From Ophiodon elongatus (taxonomy: Eukaryota; Chordata; Actinopteri; Perciformes; Hexagrammidae), in assembly GCA_016806645.1 (NCBI GenBank), contig JACSYO010002133.1, positions 321,501 through 385,500 on the forward strand: a DNA stretch of 64,000 bases. Direction: 5' to 3'. Below are positions 24,055 to 36,320 of this stretch, piece after piece (the first letter of the stretch is position 1; every line of letters begins with the position of its first letter). Both the position numbers and the translations under genes were made by a program. Under the pieces are notes generated by a model, which worked only from the letters and a program-made list of their open reading frames with translations, searched no databases and was not told the DNA's origin.

Positions 24055-24474
24055 CAGAAATGGCTTCGGGCATATTTTCCCCAGTGATTGGTTGTGGTTA
24101 CAGCGGCTCTCAAACCCAGAGTCTCTGCTCGGCACCGAAAATGTTTCCACCCTTCCTGTACGGGGTAAACATTCGTACCATGAAGCCGCCCATTGGCCAA
24201 AAACCTGAAACTGATCCGCACCGCAAAATCGGAAGTAGGTCGATTGGCGCTGTTGGCAAACTCTGTCTCTCTCCAACTCCCTCTCGCTCGCTCTCTCTGG
24301 CTCAGTGTGGCCGACGGTTTCTTTTTCAAACTTGTGCTTGTGGGAATAAGGCAGACTGATGCCATAACAGAGCTGTTAATAACTTCAGTGGGAGAAACTT
24401 GGAGGGGAAGCACAACACTAAAGAAGGCAATGGCACTTCCCATTTCCTGCACTTTATGACAAGAGATAAAGAAA

Positions 24475-24478
<4 letters not shown>

Positions 24479-24515
<37 letters not shown>

Positions 24516-24519
24516 TATA
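24479..24519. repeat. (AT)n microsatellite
   Basis: Pure AT run of about 17 units, then AGATATAG. A cruciform-prone dinucleotide array. Confidence 0.95.
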
Positions 24520-25042
24520 GTTCATGTGGAGGCATGGAGTCTATCTTTTACTGTGAGTGTTTTGAGACAGACTTACTGAAAGCTTCAAGCAATAGTCTGA
24601 CATTTTGAGAAATATTTGCGTTTCCAGCCAAGACATAGTAACAGGTACATTTTTTTTTTCAAAATATTTCAAATGAACCTTCAGTGCAGAGATGACTAAG
24701 GGGTGAGATGGCAAGGAAAAAGTTATAGAATGTGCAAAATGTGGCTTTTAGTGTCTTTTCCCATTCTCACAGTTATAATTACCGTTTCTACAAGTCTAAA
24801 TGATCCAGTAATATTAGAAGCAGCACCAGTGCATGTGTGCTGTGTGGCGGCATAAAAAAGAAAAAAAATGTATGAATTACTGCCACTAATACATTATTCA
24901 TAGTTAGTGTAATGTTTGATCAAAATGTTGTGGTGAAGAGGCACAAAATGCTCTAGCACAGTGAGAGAGTGTGCTGTGTTTGCTAACTAATCTATAATTT
25001 ACCAGTCAGGGTCTAATGCTATCTGCACCATCTTCTTCAAAT

Positions 25043-25046
25043 GTCT

Positions 25047-25127
<81 letters not shown>
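25043..25127. repeat. (GT)n microsatellite
   Basis: Two CTGTGT variants are followed by about 38 pure GT units. Confidence 0.97.
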
Positions 25128-25128
<1 letters not shown>

Positions 25129-26659
25129 AAGATGAGGAAATACAGACTCAGAGGAAACACACAGGCTTTGTGTGACTAATACGACATCGAACGGTGGGAA
25201 TACTCTCAGTGATGGATCAACCCCCTCCAGCATCGGGGGCTGCCTTTTCGCCTCCTGTCGTCCACCTCGACATACTGCTGAACAACAGCCGAATGGTGCA
25301 AGTTCAGCAGTGAGGAGGAATGCCACAGCAGAAAGATGAGCCATGCACTTACCACCCTCACTTTGAGAAATTATGATTGATTATAGCTCCTTGAAGCGTT
25401 TCTCACGACGCTCCTCTCTGCGCATTGGATCTTGGCTCTGGGGCAAAGCACCATTTCACACGGGGACATTTTAAAGCCAACTGTAACCTGCAGAAGTGGT
25501 TAGCCCAGACCTGTCACAGTTAGCATATGGATAAATGCGACGTCATGCCAGATGAGTTTTATTCTCATTCTGAGTGCGACCGCAGTAGCCCAGCTGTCGG
25601 CACAGATTAGCCTTTAGTCTGAATGGGCTGAAGAGCGAGCACCCAGACCCCTCCCGACTGCAGCTGCGGCCCCATGCTTTTTAAAATGTGTCTGGATTGT
25701 TGGCCCAGACAGGCCAGGTTCATGGGAAGCAGTGAAATACTTAGCTGACAGAAAGTTTTTGTTAGTTTAGCTCAAGGGAGGGAGAAGAAAATATACAGGA
25801 ACTGCAGGCACTTACTCAACAACAATGCCCACTTTCACTGACAGTTTGCATCAGGTCATCTCCCCAACTCCAGCTGCTCCACTCCTGAGGCACTGCATTG
25901 GACAAATGTTAAAATCCTTCAAATGGTTCAAAGAACATTATTATTTCAAATCACATCGTACTGGGCTCTCATAAAATCGAGCGTTCATCCTTGTTCACAC
26001 CTGTCAAAGAGCCCGGATGAGTGGCGTAATTACTCAGATAAAATCAGTCAATGTGAGATCCTCACCCCCTGTTTTCCTGCCTTGCCCGCCTTTTGTCTGA
26101 GGCTCAACAAAACCACTTTTTTTTCTTAGAGCTGCATTAATTTGATAGATACAAGTCCAATATACCCTCTTCTTTTAGCTTTGGTTTGGTCTCCACCAAC
26201 TCCGGACATATTTATGTCTTACTTATCTTTGGCTTCTAAATGTCTGTCGGCCAGACACCAAAACACTCCAGAGAGCTGATGGGAGCAGCAGAGTTTGGTG
26301 ATAATATGAACATCATCTTTCACAATACACATCTCTGTAACAATCTGACCTATTGTTAATATACAACCATTGGATAAAGCAGCTTTAACTCGGATATCTT
26401 TAATTTGCATCTTTTCAGAGTAGTCCAGTGCTGGACTGAGGCAGCGAGGTTCATGAATAATGTGGGTTAAATCCCACCTCTTATCAGAAGTGCCTCCTAA
26501 GCAATTTTCACACTATTTTCAAACAATGCATTTTCTCCTGGTGATCTTGAAATTGAAGCCTTCTCCAGTTACTCAGTGCAAGCAGCTCCAGATACAAGTG
26601 TTAGCGACACGTCTAAAATGTAAATGAAAAAAAAAAATGTAATGGGCTAAATTTGCTCT

Positions 26660-26960
26660 GGGCCAAGAATAATCGTGAGCTGAAAATATGCCATGGGAAA
26701 ACCATTATCCTGCAGATGCTTCCCAGATGAATGATCACATTAAAGCAAAGGTGTTATGACATGCGAGGCCTTTAAAAATGTTAATTGTAAGCAAAATGCC
26801 CTGGGCTTTCGAAGACAAAATTGCTGCAACAGTTAGGAAAACACTTTATGAGGAGGCGACGGTACAGATGTGCAGGAGAGAGACTCTCTCCGACTGTGAT
26901 CGTTAAGAGAAATGTGCTTTGCTAATGAGCTGGGTGAATTGGGAACACTGGTGAGGAGTC
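26660..26960. promoter_or_regulatory. Candidate conserved regulatory block
   Basis: Unique sequence with GATGAATGATCACATTAAAG, AATGTTAATTGTAAGC and GCTAATGAGCTGGGTGAATT. No coding frame and no recognised repeat. Motif-based call only. Confidence 0.2.
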
Positions 26961-27299
26961 AGAGGGTGTACAAAGGGTTTAGCATTGTGTCTCACTGCGA
27001 CAGATAAAAGAGCATCCTCCTGACTGAAATCACGGCCAACTTTCAGACGGATGAAAGTGGAGAAGTGGAAGCACTACTGGGAACAGTTAGAGGAAGGGAG
27101 TGTGGTCTCGCTGTGCTTGTTAACACCAAATAATGCAAATCCTGAAAATATTTATTTTAAAGAGCGCACCTGCAGCTCAGACGTTGAACCGACATATGAC
27201 TGCCAAAAGAAAATTGATGTCAGACAATCCACTACAGCTCGACTACGCACAGTGTATTGCTCTTTAATAAGAATCATAACTAAAGATGTTTTTAGTCAT

Positions 27300-27665
27300 G
27301 CTAGCAAAGTGGCTACTTAGGTCCTTTCTGAAATATCTCAACTACTGGATGCATTGCTATAAAGTGGTTTACAGACATTCATGGTGGATGATTAACCCTC
27401 ATGGCTTTGGTGATCCCCCAAAAGCACCACCGAAAGGTCAAAATATAAATTTGTCCAGTAATTTGGTTGATGACCTGCACAACAGATGACGTTCCCATCA
27501 GCCTCAGCTGTCCTTTTTCATTTGCAAATGTTTTATAATGTGCTAAACTGAGCTGGCAAACATGCTAATTACACTTCCTAAAAAATTTGCATGTTCGCAT
27601 TGTCATTGTGAGCATTTTGGCATGCTGACGTTAGCATTTAGCTGAATGCACAGCTGCCCCTAATA
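27300..27665 (+). mobile_element. GTTAGCATGCTAAC-type teleost repeat, copy 1
   Basis: It contains TGAAATATCTCAAC, ACAGACATTCATGG, GTTCCCATCAGCCTCAG and then a CATGCTGACGTTAGCATTTAGCT end. The same ordered blocks occur at 39690-40230, and the 3' half also at 31080-31315. The family is familiar to me from percomorph genomes, but I cannot assign it to a transposon class. Confidence 0.6.
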
Positions 27666-28250
27666 AAACAAGCGCTGCTATTGTGGCTGCACAATTAGCC
27701 TTTGATTGTTGCTCATTAGGTCATGAATATTTAACGGCATGGTTGGTAAGCCGCCATATCGCTGCGCGTATTCTGCCCGTGCACTCATTGCTCCTCACCG
27801 GAATATTCCGCCATCTGCTGGCTTGACAGCTGTGAGTACTAACGATGGCCATGTTCCTTGTTTACGCTCATTAATATGATATGTTTACATTCATAATGAT
27901 AATTTCAGGGGAGGGGCTTTGGCGGGAAGCCTGAAGGGACTGTGTCAGTGTTGGCGACTTGGCGACTTTCTCACTAGATTTATCGACTTTTGGAGCTAGT
28001 GCTGATAGCTAACGTTGCGTTTATTGGGAAAAAAAGTTGGCAACAATGGGCCGGGTGTTTCGGTTGGATAATTCTTTTTAATACTAGCATACTCCTGCAA
28101 GTATCTCAAAATTACCAACCCTGCCTTTAATGCTACAGCACGATTTAACAATTATGTTCTCAGGGCCTATGGGTAGGTTTATATCCATCCACCATGTTGT
28201 GTATTTCAACAATTTAACCAGACGCTGAACCATGGACAATAAAGCTCTGA
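27660..28250. mobile_element. Probable interspersed repeat region
   Basis: The blocks GTTGGCGACTTGGCGACTTT, AAAAAAAGTTGGCAACAATG and AATTTAACCAGACGCTGAAC look like pieces of known fish repeats, directly downstream of a GTTAGCATGCTAAC-type copy. Boundaries cannot be set. The CTCF-like motif at 27808 lies inside. Confidence 0.35.
27808..27821 (-). promoter_or_regulatory. CTCF-like motif, reverse orientation
   Basis: The minus strand reads CCAGCAGATGGCGG, which fits the CTCF core consensus CCASYAGRKGGCRS at all 14 positions. It lies in a probable interspersed-repeat region 10 kb upstream of mmp16. Its orientation is convergent with the forward motif at 18632. Confidence 0.4.
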
Positions 28251-29689
28251 ATACATTTTTACGGATGCTTGCAGCTCCATTGACATCCATAACATTGCCC
28301 TGTACCACCGGCAGCCCCCTGAGGTCATGTGGTCCATATAGAGAGGACATGAATGAAAAGGACATCAAGCAACATGTCCTTTGGGAAAGAGACTGTATTA
28401 AGAAACATATGGGAGCCTCACAGACAGGCAAACACACACTGAAATGGACAAAGTGTATGTGCTTGTTGTCAGAGAGGAACCAGGCAGCATCGCCTCCTAG
28501 ACAACGTGTCATTTCCTGGCTTCCCCCCTGCACGCACATGTGACGACATCACAGGATGTCTCCCTGCTGCGTTTGACCCTGACTCATAAACTAAACTGCC
28601 AACTGGGGTGGGAATGATGTGCAATGCGTTTATGTGTGTGTTGCATCCGCGTTGGATCCCTGCACAGAGGATGTAACAGGTCACATCCTCTGATATTTAC
28701 TGTAGGTTGGCCTTTTAGTATAAGTCAGATCCAGTTAGTGTGATCTTCCTCCGGTACTTAAAGTACCACGCAGTCTGAATCATTATGTACTGCAGAATTA
28801 GAACACAGAGTTTACTACGGAAGTGATCAAACAGCACAATCATGTGAAACTTTTAAGGTCAACTGTGACAACCCATGCATCCATAGTAAATTAGTTTTGC
28901 GAGAGTTGTAAAGGTCTAAATTGAGTTTAAAGACACTTTACACACAGTAGCAAAACAGACTGTCTATATTTATATTTAAATGGATTTTTCCATGGATAAG
29001 CATACATTTCGAGGAGAAAGAGACGAACCAGCAAACACATACTGTTGATGTGACATATGAACTGATGGCAGTTTGGGCACGGTTACATCTATCTTTTATA
29101 ACTGGGATGTTGGGTATATAGAGAAAGTGAGCACTATGGCAGCAGCTGATGGTGTCAGACTGAGCCATGCGACCGACACACTGACCGGCAGTATATCTCA
29201 CGCTGTATATTTTCCATTACACAAGACGGGTTTGTGGATTAGGTGAGGATTGCTGACCCCAGGTGGGAGAGAGCGGATTTATATCCTCCGTTTGGGCCGT
29301 CTCGAGTGCGTGGTGCGGGTCAGCGAAGACGCGGGGGCACACCAAAATGCCACAGCAAATGAATGCGGCCCGAGGGAGTGCTGTTGTTTGTATGCAGCGC
29401 GGCAGTGGTGCAGGTTAAAAAAAAAAAAAAAATGATAAGATAAGATATTCATTTGAAAGGTCAGGCTTGTCTGAAACAGACATCTGAAGATATTTGCAAA
29501 TACTACATTATCTATGTATTGAATATTTTCAAACTAGAGGGGGTTCAGGAGACGAGCAAACACACAAAAGTTCAACCGATCAACAAATAGACAGGCGTCT
29601 ACATACATGCAGATGGAGGCTCAAAGTTTACTTCGTTCCTTTTCTTTATTTTCTTACATAAAGCGAGAGAGAGATGAGAGAATATACTC

Positions 29690-30030
29690 TGCGTGTAGGA
29701 ACTGATTTTCTTCAATGTGCAGCCCTTCATGGACTTGCGAAAGCCGGCCGACTGCCTCGTCCTCATTAATCCCCATTATAAAAAGCAAACAGTGAGATTT
29801 GACAGTAATAATGCTCAATTGCTTTCCATTCTGTTGTGAAATGGATTCAGTGTATGTTGTCCTCCGCCGGTGGCCTGATGCTGAGCCCGACAGCTGCAGC
29901 GGCTGTCGCAGCTTCATTGCCGCACATTGCTTTCTGCATTATTATCCATTTAACCCACGTGGGTGCGCAGCATGCGGGTGCTTGAGACTTTATCTAAAGC
30001 TATGATAGACAATCTGTGAGTGCTGTAATC
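29690..30030. promoter_or_regulatory. Candidate conserved regulatory block
   Basis: Repeat-free, non-coding, with CTCATTAATCC, AGTAATAATGCTCAATTGC, a CACGTG E-box (TAACCCACGTGGGTG near 29952-29966, itself a palindrome CCCACGTGGG) and TGTAATCAATGGC. The dense mix of motifs resembles developmental enhancers. Confidence 0.25.
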
Positions 30031-30695
30031 AATGGCTAATAACCATCCAGGCGGCTCAGCCGCTCGTTTGGACAGCCAGGTGGAACTGGATTATCTGATT
30101 GGGTCGTTTATGATGTGACTGGGTGGGTATTGAGAGTAGCGGCCAGCTGCAGGGTAGAAGTTCCAAGTGGGAACAGAATAATCGCTCCGCTGGCATATGG
30201 TGCCAGTGTGGTGGGTTACTGGGAGGTGAGTGAGGCTCAAAAATTGCAAACACAGTTTAGGATTCGATCCGGAGACAGTTGCTTGGATTTTGGATTGAAG
30301 CTGCAATTAACGATACGAATGTATCTCGGGTATTAAATTGCATTCTATTTTCTCATACACAATGTTACGAGCCATTGAACAGAATAGTTCATTTGCAAAG
30401 AGTTGTCAAATAAATTTAATCCCTACAAATAGTTTCAGATTTGGTTTGACCTACTTAAAAAAAAACACAGCAAGTCTTTGTTTCGTGTGTGTACAGGGTT
30501 ACATCCAACTCTTTGGCTCTGTGTCTCTGTCTCTCTCTGTCCATCCCTCCATCCCCGACAGCCTCTTTCATTGAGATCATGCTGTCATCTGCTTTCAGTG
30601 TTACTCACACTCATAAATGGGACACGTCCCTCCCACCGCAATCTGTCTCTGTTACAGAGCTGACATTGGGGAGGGACTCCGGTCGCTTTGCACAC

Positions 30696-30700
<5 letters not shown>

Positions 30701-30776
<76 letters not shown>
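30701..30776. repeat. (CT)n microsatellite
   Basis: Seventy-six bases of CT with one TTTCT interruption; a strong polypyrimidine tract. Confidence 0.97.
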
Positions 30777-30778
<2 letters not shown>

Positions 30779-31079
30779 CACCCACTCGTCATTTGGTACC
30801 CAGATGGAGCCGTTGCAGGCTAAGGAAGTTTTAGCTGTGCACCCTACTTTTTGCAGAAAAAATTATCTGCAGGGCAAAGAGAGGAAAAAAAATATCAATG
30901 CACACCTTCGGCGGTCATCTGTGTCCAGCAGAGTAAGCAGATGGGCACAGAACCATAAAGAGTTCAGCACAAAGTTAAACCAAAGAAATTCCCGTAGCAA
31001 TATGTACTTCTTTTTTTACACGTTTACTAATTATGCAACACCATCAGGTCAAGATGTGTCCAACATTTTTGTTTTATAA

Positions 31080-31315
31080 CCAAATATTTGCAAAACTAAC
31101 AATATCCCCAGTCTAAGCTGCACTTTGTGCTAATTAGCAATGGTTAGCATGCTAACACACTAAACAAAGATGATGAAAAAAGGTAAACATACCTGCTTTA
31201 AATCACGTTTGCACAAAATCATGTCAGCATTGTCACATGTTAGCATGCTTTCACATTTCGCTCTCACAGAGCTATTAGCATGGCTATAGATTCTTAGTCT
31301 TGTCTCTAATACTTT
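31080..31315 (+). mobile_element. GTTAGCATGCTAAC-type teleost repeat, copy 2 (3' half)
   Basis: Beginning near CTGCACTTTGTGCTAATTAG, it runs through GGTTAGCATGCTAACAC and ATGTTAGCATGCT to CTATTAGCATGGCTATAG. Only the part rich in TTAGCATGCTAA palindromes is present, so the copy is 5' truncated relative to the one near 39.7 kb. Confidence 0.55.
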
Positions 31316-31680
31316 CCATGACATGACATCATTCGTTAACTAAAGAAGCAAATACTTAGTAATGTGTTTTTTTTTACGGAATATACAGCATATTAAGATC
31401 TCTGTCAATTTTTCATATACATCACTCATGCAGAGGAGTAGTTGCAATGCATGTATTTGCAATTTGTGATTCAATTCTATTTGTAAAGTGGGAACGCGAG
31501 ACTAATATTTGCAATTGAACACTGAAGTACTTTCTGAAACTTTCAGGCGGGGATTTGCATGGATGACCGTCGCTGATTGGTCCAACAGACACAGCAGCAC
31601 TGCTTCAACTCATGTACCGCTTCATTTGTAAAACAAGGAAGTGCTTCAGTATCGCTCTAGGACCATTTTAATATGAAAGA

Positions 31681-31747
31681 AGTGCATTTATCTTTGCTTG
31701 ATATTATATAACTAAGTGCATTTATCTTTGTTTGATATTATATAACT
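31681..31747 (+). repeat. 34-bp tandem duplication
   Basis: AGTGCATTTATCTTTGCTTG...TATAACTA is repeated immediately as AGTGCATTTATCTTTGTTTG...TATAACT, with one substitution. It is a recent local duplication in otherwise unique sequence. Confidence 0.9.
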
Positions 31748-31749
31748 CC

Positions 31750-33430
31750 GAGCTATTACGTGAAGCCTTCTGCACATGCTCATCCTGCCACTTCCCTCTC
31801 ATTCATAACCTTATTTAATACAATTTTCTATAGTTCCGTTCATTTGTGATTTGGTATGAACGTCTAACCACAGTGATGCAGCATCGTCAGAGTACCCAGC
31901 TACGAACACTCTGGTCCTGCGCAGCTCAGTTGGTAAAGCTTGTTATTGTAAAAGCCTGTGGTTCGCTCACCGCAGGAGACAGCCATGCTGAAAACGCACG
32001 TTCTCCTTTTGAACGAGGGCACCTGGCTCAGCAACACCAGCGCAACGTGTTCTGGATGATCCTGGAGAGGAGGGCGCTCACTGCAGAGATGAAATGTGCC
32101 TCAGCATGTTGTCAAAAATGAAAACAACAGAGGCTGGCGAGGGAGTCCCACCAGGGAGGAACTGTGGAGCTTGGATTGGATTACAGTTCATTTCCAAAAC
32201 ACATCCTCCCTCACATTCTGTACATACATCAACTGCCCTTCCCAGGTTCTCAGAAAAGAAAACTAGTGTTGTACAGCTTCTTCTTCTCACTCGACAACAT
32301 ACAAGCCTAAACCAAGGCCAAACATGTGGTCGCGGAGGAATAGTGCTCTCTCAACTCTTGGGTGGAGAAAAAAAAAGAAAAGTTTGATCGGAAGGTAACA
32401 TAGATGCACACAATTTCCCATACTTTTAACAATGTCTTTAGACATACAGATTTAGAGTTACAGCCCAGACAAAAAAAAAAAAATTTTTAATAACAAATGT
32501 TACTTGCAGTTTTTATCAGATGTAGCTAGCTAGCTAATTCAGCTAATGTTAGCTCCATGAGTTAGTTGAAAACGCTGTCACCGACTGACTTTTAAAAAAA
32601 AACAAGAACGCTGTAAGAGGGTCCTAAATATGCACTTGACGACTTCATACATATCACGCTAAACGATTGAGGCTAAAGCTGCATGATCCATGTTAACGAC
32701 ATGGGAATAAAGAAACAGCATTGTTCTCGTATTGCAGGGAAGAGCTAGTTAGCCCATGTAAGTTCAAGGAAAAAGTAAGGTCAGTCTATTATTTCATTCT
32801 TACTGCTTAGCTCATGGGCCTACTTGGACAAGCAAGTAGTAAGGTGGTAAGCTAGCTAGCGGGACATGCTAACGTTTGCAGCCTACGATAGAGCAGAAAA
32901 ACACTATTTATTCCATTCCTTGCTTTTGCTCGTGTATTTTTGGTTTTGGAAAGGGTTGATTAAAAAAAAAGAAGAAGAAAGACAGCCACATAAACACGGC
33001 CTCCAACATGTGAAGACGCCTTCAGCTTGACCGTATTTGCTGTGCCTAGCTACTGTTGCTAAGCTATGATTGGACTATTGCTGTTGAGGGAAGGGGTTTA
33101 GCTAATGTTCACTTATCGAAGATTAAATACTTAATATCAGAGCAGGTTTCTTTCTTTATTTTTTTAAGCACCTCAGACTTTACTGCAGAGAATGTGCCAA
33201 GAATTCAGCTGTAAATAAACAAAAATGCTACTAATTTGGAAGCAGGCCCAGTCGACCACAAATCATCTGGAAACAGAACAGAATAAAAGGTCTGAGAACT
33301 ATTACTTAGACAATGCTCCCCTGGTCATTAATAGCACATTTTATGTTTTTTATAAATCCCTCTTCACCTCTAAGTGAAGTAAAGGCTCAAGAGTAGATTT
33401 AATGACATACTTAGCTCTCAGCCCGCTGTG
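31750..33430. other. Gene-free stretch with decayed repeats
   Basis: Contains the tRNA-like fragment and two GCTAGCTAGC-bearing patches (near 32526 and 32851) of the kind found in fish repeats. No gene seen. Confidence 0.65.
31916..31980 (+). mobile_element. tRNA-like SINE head fragment
   Basis: CAGCTCAGTTGG at 31922-31933 resembles a pol III A box, and GGTTCGCTCAC at 31960-31970 resembles a B box with one damaged position. The spacing is about that of a tRNA. The cloverleaf stems do not close, so this is not a working tRNA gene. A decayed tRNA-derived SINE is the simplest reading; I cannot define its 3' end. Confidence 0.45.
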
Positions 33431-33439
33431 TCAGAATAT

Positions 33440-33584
33440 GAACACCGGCTCCTCCAAATGTTCATTTTACCAAGGAGAAATTTGGGAGGCCATTCAGTTA
33501 ATGCCCTCTAGCAAAGCACCTGGTTTAAACAGGTTCCCATTAAAATGTTATAAAAGTCTTGGCTTGAATTATTTCCTGTTTTAG
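33440..33584 (+). pseudogene. LINE reverse-transcriptase fragment (L1/Tx1-like)
   Basis: The reading frame here contains EIWEAIQLMPSSKAPG followed by a FPLKCYKSLG-like string. This is the start of a non-LTR retrotransposon reverse-transcriptase domain, where L1-type elements typically have an E-x-x-x-A-I-...-P-x-x-K-A-P-G-x-D-G-F-P-x-E-(F/Y)-Y-K pattern. The Asp-Gly pair is replaced by Asn-Arg and the frame ends soon after, so it is a dead fragment. No endonuclease or poly-A tail could be assigned nearby. Confidence 0.7.
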
Positions 33585-35830
33585 TGCCTGTAATCAACAG
33601 CAATGTCGTCAATACAACAATCCCCAACACGGCAGATCTTACTGACCATTAAGCATATTATATGTATAACCTATAGAGAACATTAAAACTGTTGTTTTTC
33701 TTGCTGCGAATATACTCTCTGAAGTATAAAAGTAAAGGCAGAGTGATCGTTATTGAAAATAATTTTTAGTTACAGGCCTAGTGTCAAACAATATATTGAA
33801 TGTAGTAAAGAAATCCTGCAGTACCCCACTCTTCTGTACGTCTACTCTATGGAAGATTCATTAGCTGTTCGTTCTGAGAGGTGTTCTTTCTGAAGCGCCT
33901 TGAAGACAAGTTACGAAGCAATGACCTTTGTCAGCTCAGCACAGCAATACTGTATCTGAGTGAGGCGTTATGGTGACTTTTGAAAAGGCAGAAGGATTTG
34001 AGGGATTTTTTTTCTTTTTTCAAGTTGTTTAAGACATTACCAAACTTTTTCAAAGTGCATTTTCAAGAGGATGATTGTAAATTAACTTTATCTTTTCGAG
34101 AAGTCAGAAGAGCTCTTCCAACAAAATCAGGAGTCAAACGTTAGATCCAATGAACCAGCAAACTGCTTGCCAGTAGCCAGCAATAGTTGTTGTGTTCACT
34201 GGGAAAAAGAAAGTGTATTAATAAGAGCTGAACGTCTTGCTGAAAGTTTATTTTTCTGACATATATGAAAAGGATCATAAAACAACAGGTTGCTCTTCCA
34301 TTATTTTTTATCTCTCCTTTAGGGCAAAAACAAGTTGCTGAAACCCTGCATTGTGGCAATCACTGCTGCTCGTGCATCATTGAATTGGGAAAAAACTTTT
34401 ACGATGACAGTGCACCAATGAGAGCAATAATAATAAACCTAATATTAATACGTAGAAAGGAGTTATGAAGGCACCACTAAAAAAAGACATTAACCCCCTG
34501 TTGTTTGTGTCGCATGCTGCAGGCAGGAGCCATGAAAGTGGCTGGAGGGGGAGAGAAACACCTCATCATGATCAATAAAAAGCTAATACACTGCTGCTTG
34601 TGTAGCAATGCCAGTACTGAGAGGACATGATTATATAGAGTCGTAGTAAACTGTGGCATAAAAATCAAGCCGGTATGATTGCCTTGGGGGAGTGTTTTTA
34701 TGTCCAAACCCTGTGAAACCTTTATGGGCGTTATCAACCCCTGACACTCTGCTGGAGATCATCAGAATGAGTCCCCTCCACGACTGCGAGTCCTCTAGCA
34801 CTGTATATTTTCACGGGGGGTCATGGTGCACTTATAGGAGAAAGTAATTGACTAGAATTTAGTTCAACTTCACGGCACTCACCGGTGCAGGAAACCGCTA
34901 CTGTGTGTCTCGGAGGGAGGTCAACGGAGGCAATTTGCAATTTAGCTCAATATGTGCGTTTAACGGGCGGCTCGGCTGAACGTCGAAGTCCCAGAATTTC
35001 GCTCTCTTGCTGCGTCGACGTTCCGGTGCAGCACAACCTCTGCTCCTGACAATCCTCCGTGCCTCAAGGCTGGTTTGTCAAGGGCAAGGAGGCCGTAAAT
35101 CCAAAAGTGGGAGGGCTGTACGGGCAGTGTGCGGCACTCAGTCCTGTCATCGGCCGTGGCCTGCCTTTGACTTATAGCTGACATACCCCTGATGAGGTTT
35201 CCATTGACCTGTCGTCACCGTCTCATCTCACTCTGTCTGAGCTCTTACATTTTCTCTTCTCCTGCCTGCCCCCCTTTCACATTTACTTGGGGGGGAAAGC
35301 AGCATTTTCAAATGTCCACATGACCACATAACATGGAACTCATCATAAACACAGTGCTTCCGTATGTGTATCCTTGCTTATAACTGCAGACACGCTAGGT
35401 TAAGTGCCCCTCAAGGGTAACGCTGCCTTCGAACAGATTATTCATCATGTGAGCAATTGGCTCAATGAGACACTGAAGAATGCCATCTCTTCAGAGGCCC
35501 CTTGGGGTGAACAGGAGGACATGTGGGGATATTGGGCTATAGATCCACTTAAAAGTCCCACAAGAGAGACGTTTCTGCTGCACTGTGTCGATGCAACCTT
35601 GTAAATAAACTGGAGCTGCATGTTAGCCAGCTGCACCGTTGTTATATGATGGTGTTTACCAGTTGAATAGCAATTTTGGCACCTTTTAGTCATTTAATCG
35701 TGGTTGGTTTATTAGTTAAAACTTGAAAATGTAAGTCTAGCACAGGTGTTACGACATGCTCATAAAAAGCTATAAGCAAGAGATAAACAGGACAATGTCT
35801 CATAATTTACATCCTTATTATTTCACTAAT

Positions 35831-35874
35831 ATTATGGGAACATGAATATATTATGGGAACATGAATATATTATG
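35831..35874 (+). repeat. 19-bp tandem duplication
   Basis: ATTATGGGAACATGAATAT occurs twice in tandem without a mismatch, followed by a partial third start ATTATG. Confidence 0.9.
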
Positions 35875-36292
35875 ATCACTGAGTGGTTGTATAAAAAGCT
35901 GTTTGGTAAAAAGTAGTTGAACGTGTCAAAAACATCCTGCCTCTTATCTCACCAGTTAGAAAATGTTCTTTTTCCTTCTCAGTCTTAAAGGTTCGTGTTT
36001 TATCCATCTGGCTCTGCAGTCTGGGCCCAAATGGCCGATGACGAGATACTGTGTGCACTCTGTGGAGAGGAATAAGGAGACGAAGAGCCAAAGAATCATA
36101 CATAAGACGAGGTGGGTGGGTGAACTGTGTCCTCCACTGAGTGATCATCATGAGGCATCACAACCTGTCCACTGATCATCATCAAGAGACCTGAAAAAAA
36201 AGGAACATTTTACAGACATACTTCTATACTTGAGCTCTGCACAACATGTGTGTTTGATTATATCAGCAACAAGCCTCTTTTCAGGAAATGTG

Positions 36293-36320
36293 CTTTTTTT
36301 TTCTTCTTCTTCTTCTTCTT
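36293..36320. repeat. Poly-T and (TTC)n simple repeat
   Basis: Nine or so T followed by six TTC units. Confidence 0.92.

Larger units (their letters stand above)
22250..27290. other. Gene-free stretch
   Basis: Unique sequence with three simple repeats. I saw no exon with paired splice sites, no RNA gene and no transposase. The area near 23660-23850 may be an old dispersed repeat. Confidence 0.7.
28260..31070. other. Gene-free stretch
   Basis: Holds the candidate regulatory block at 29690-30030 and the CT array at 30701. Otherwise no supported feature. Confidence 0.7.

Noticed and set aside
30260..30275. GGATTCGATCCGG as a pol III B box
   Set aside because: No A box at the right distance and no cloverleaf can be drawn.
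30489..31079. Plus-strand frame of about 196 residues
   Set aside because: It runs through a 76-bp CT array (Ser-Leu repeats). Its ends show no known domain.
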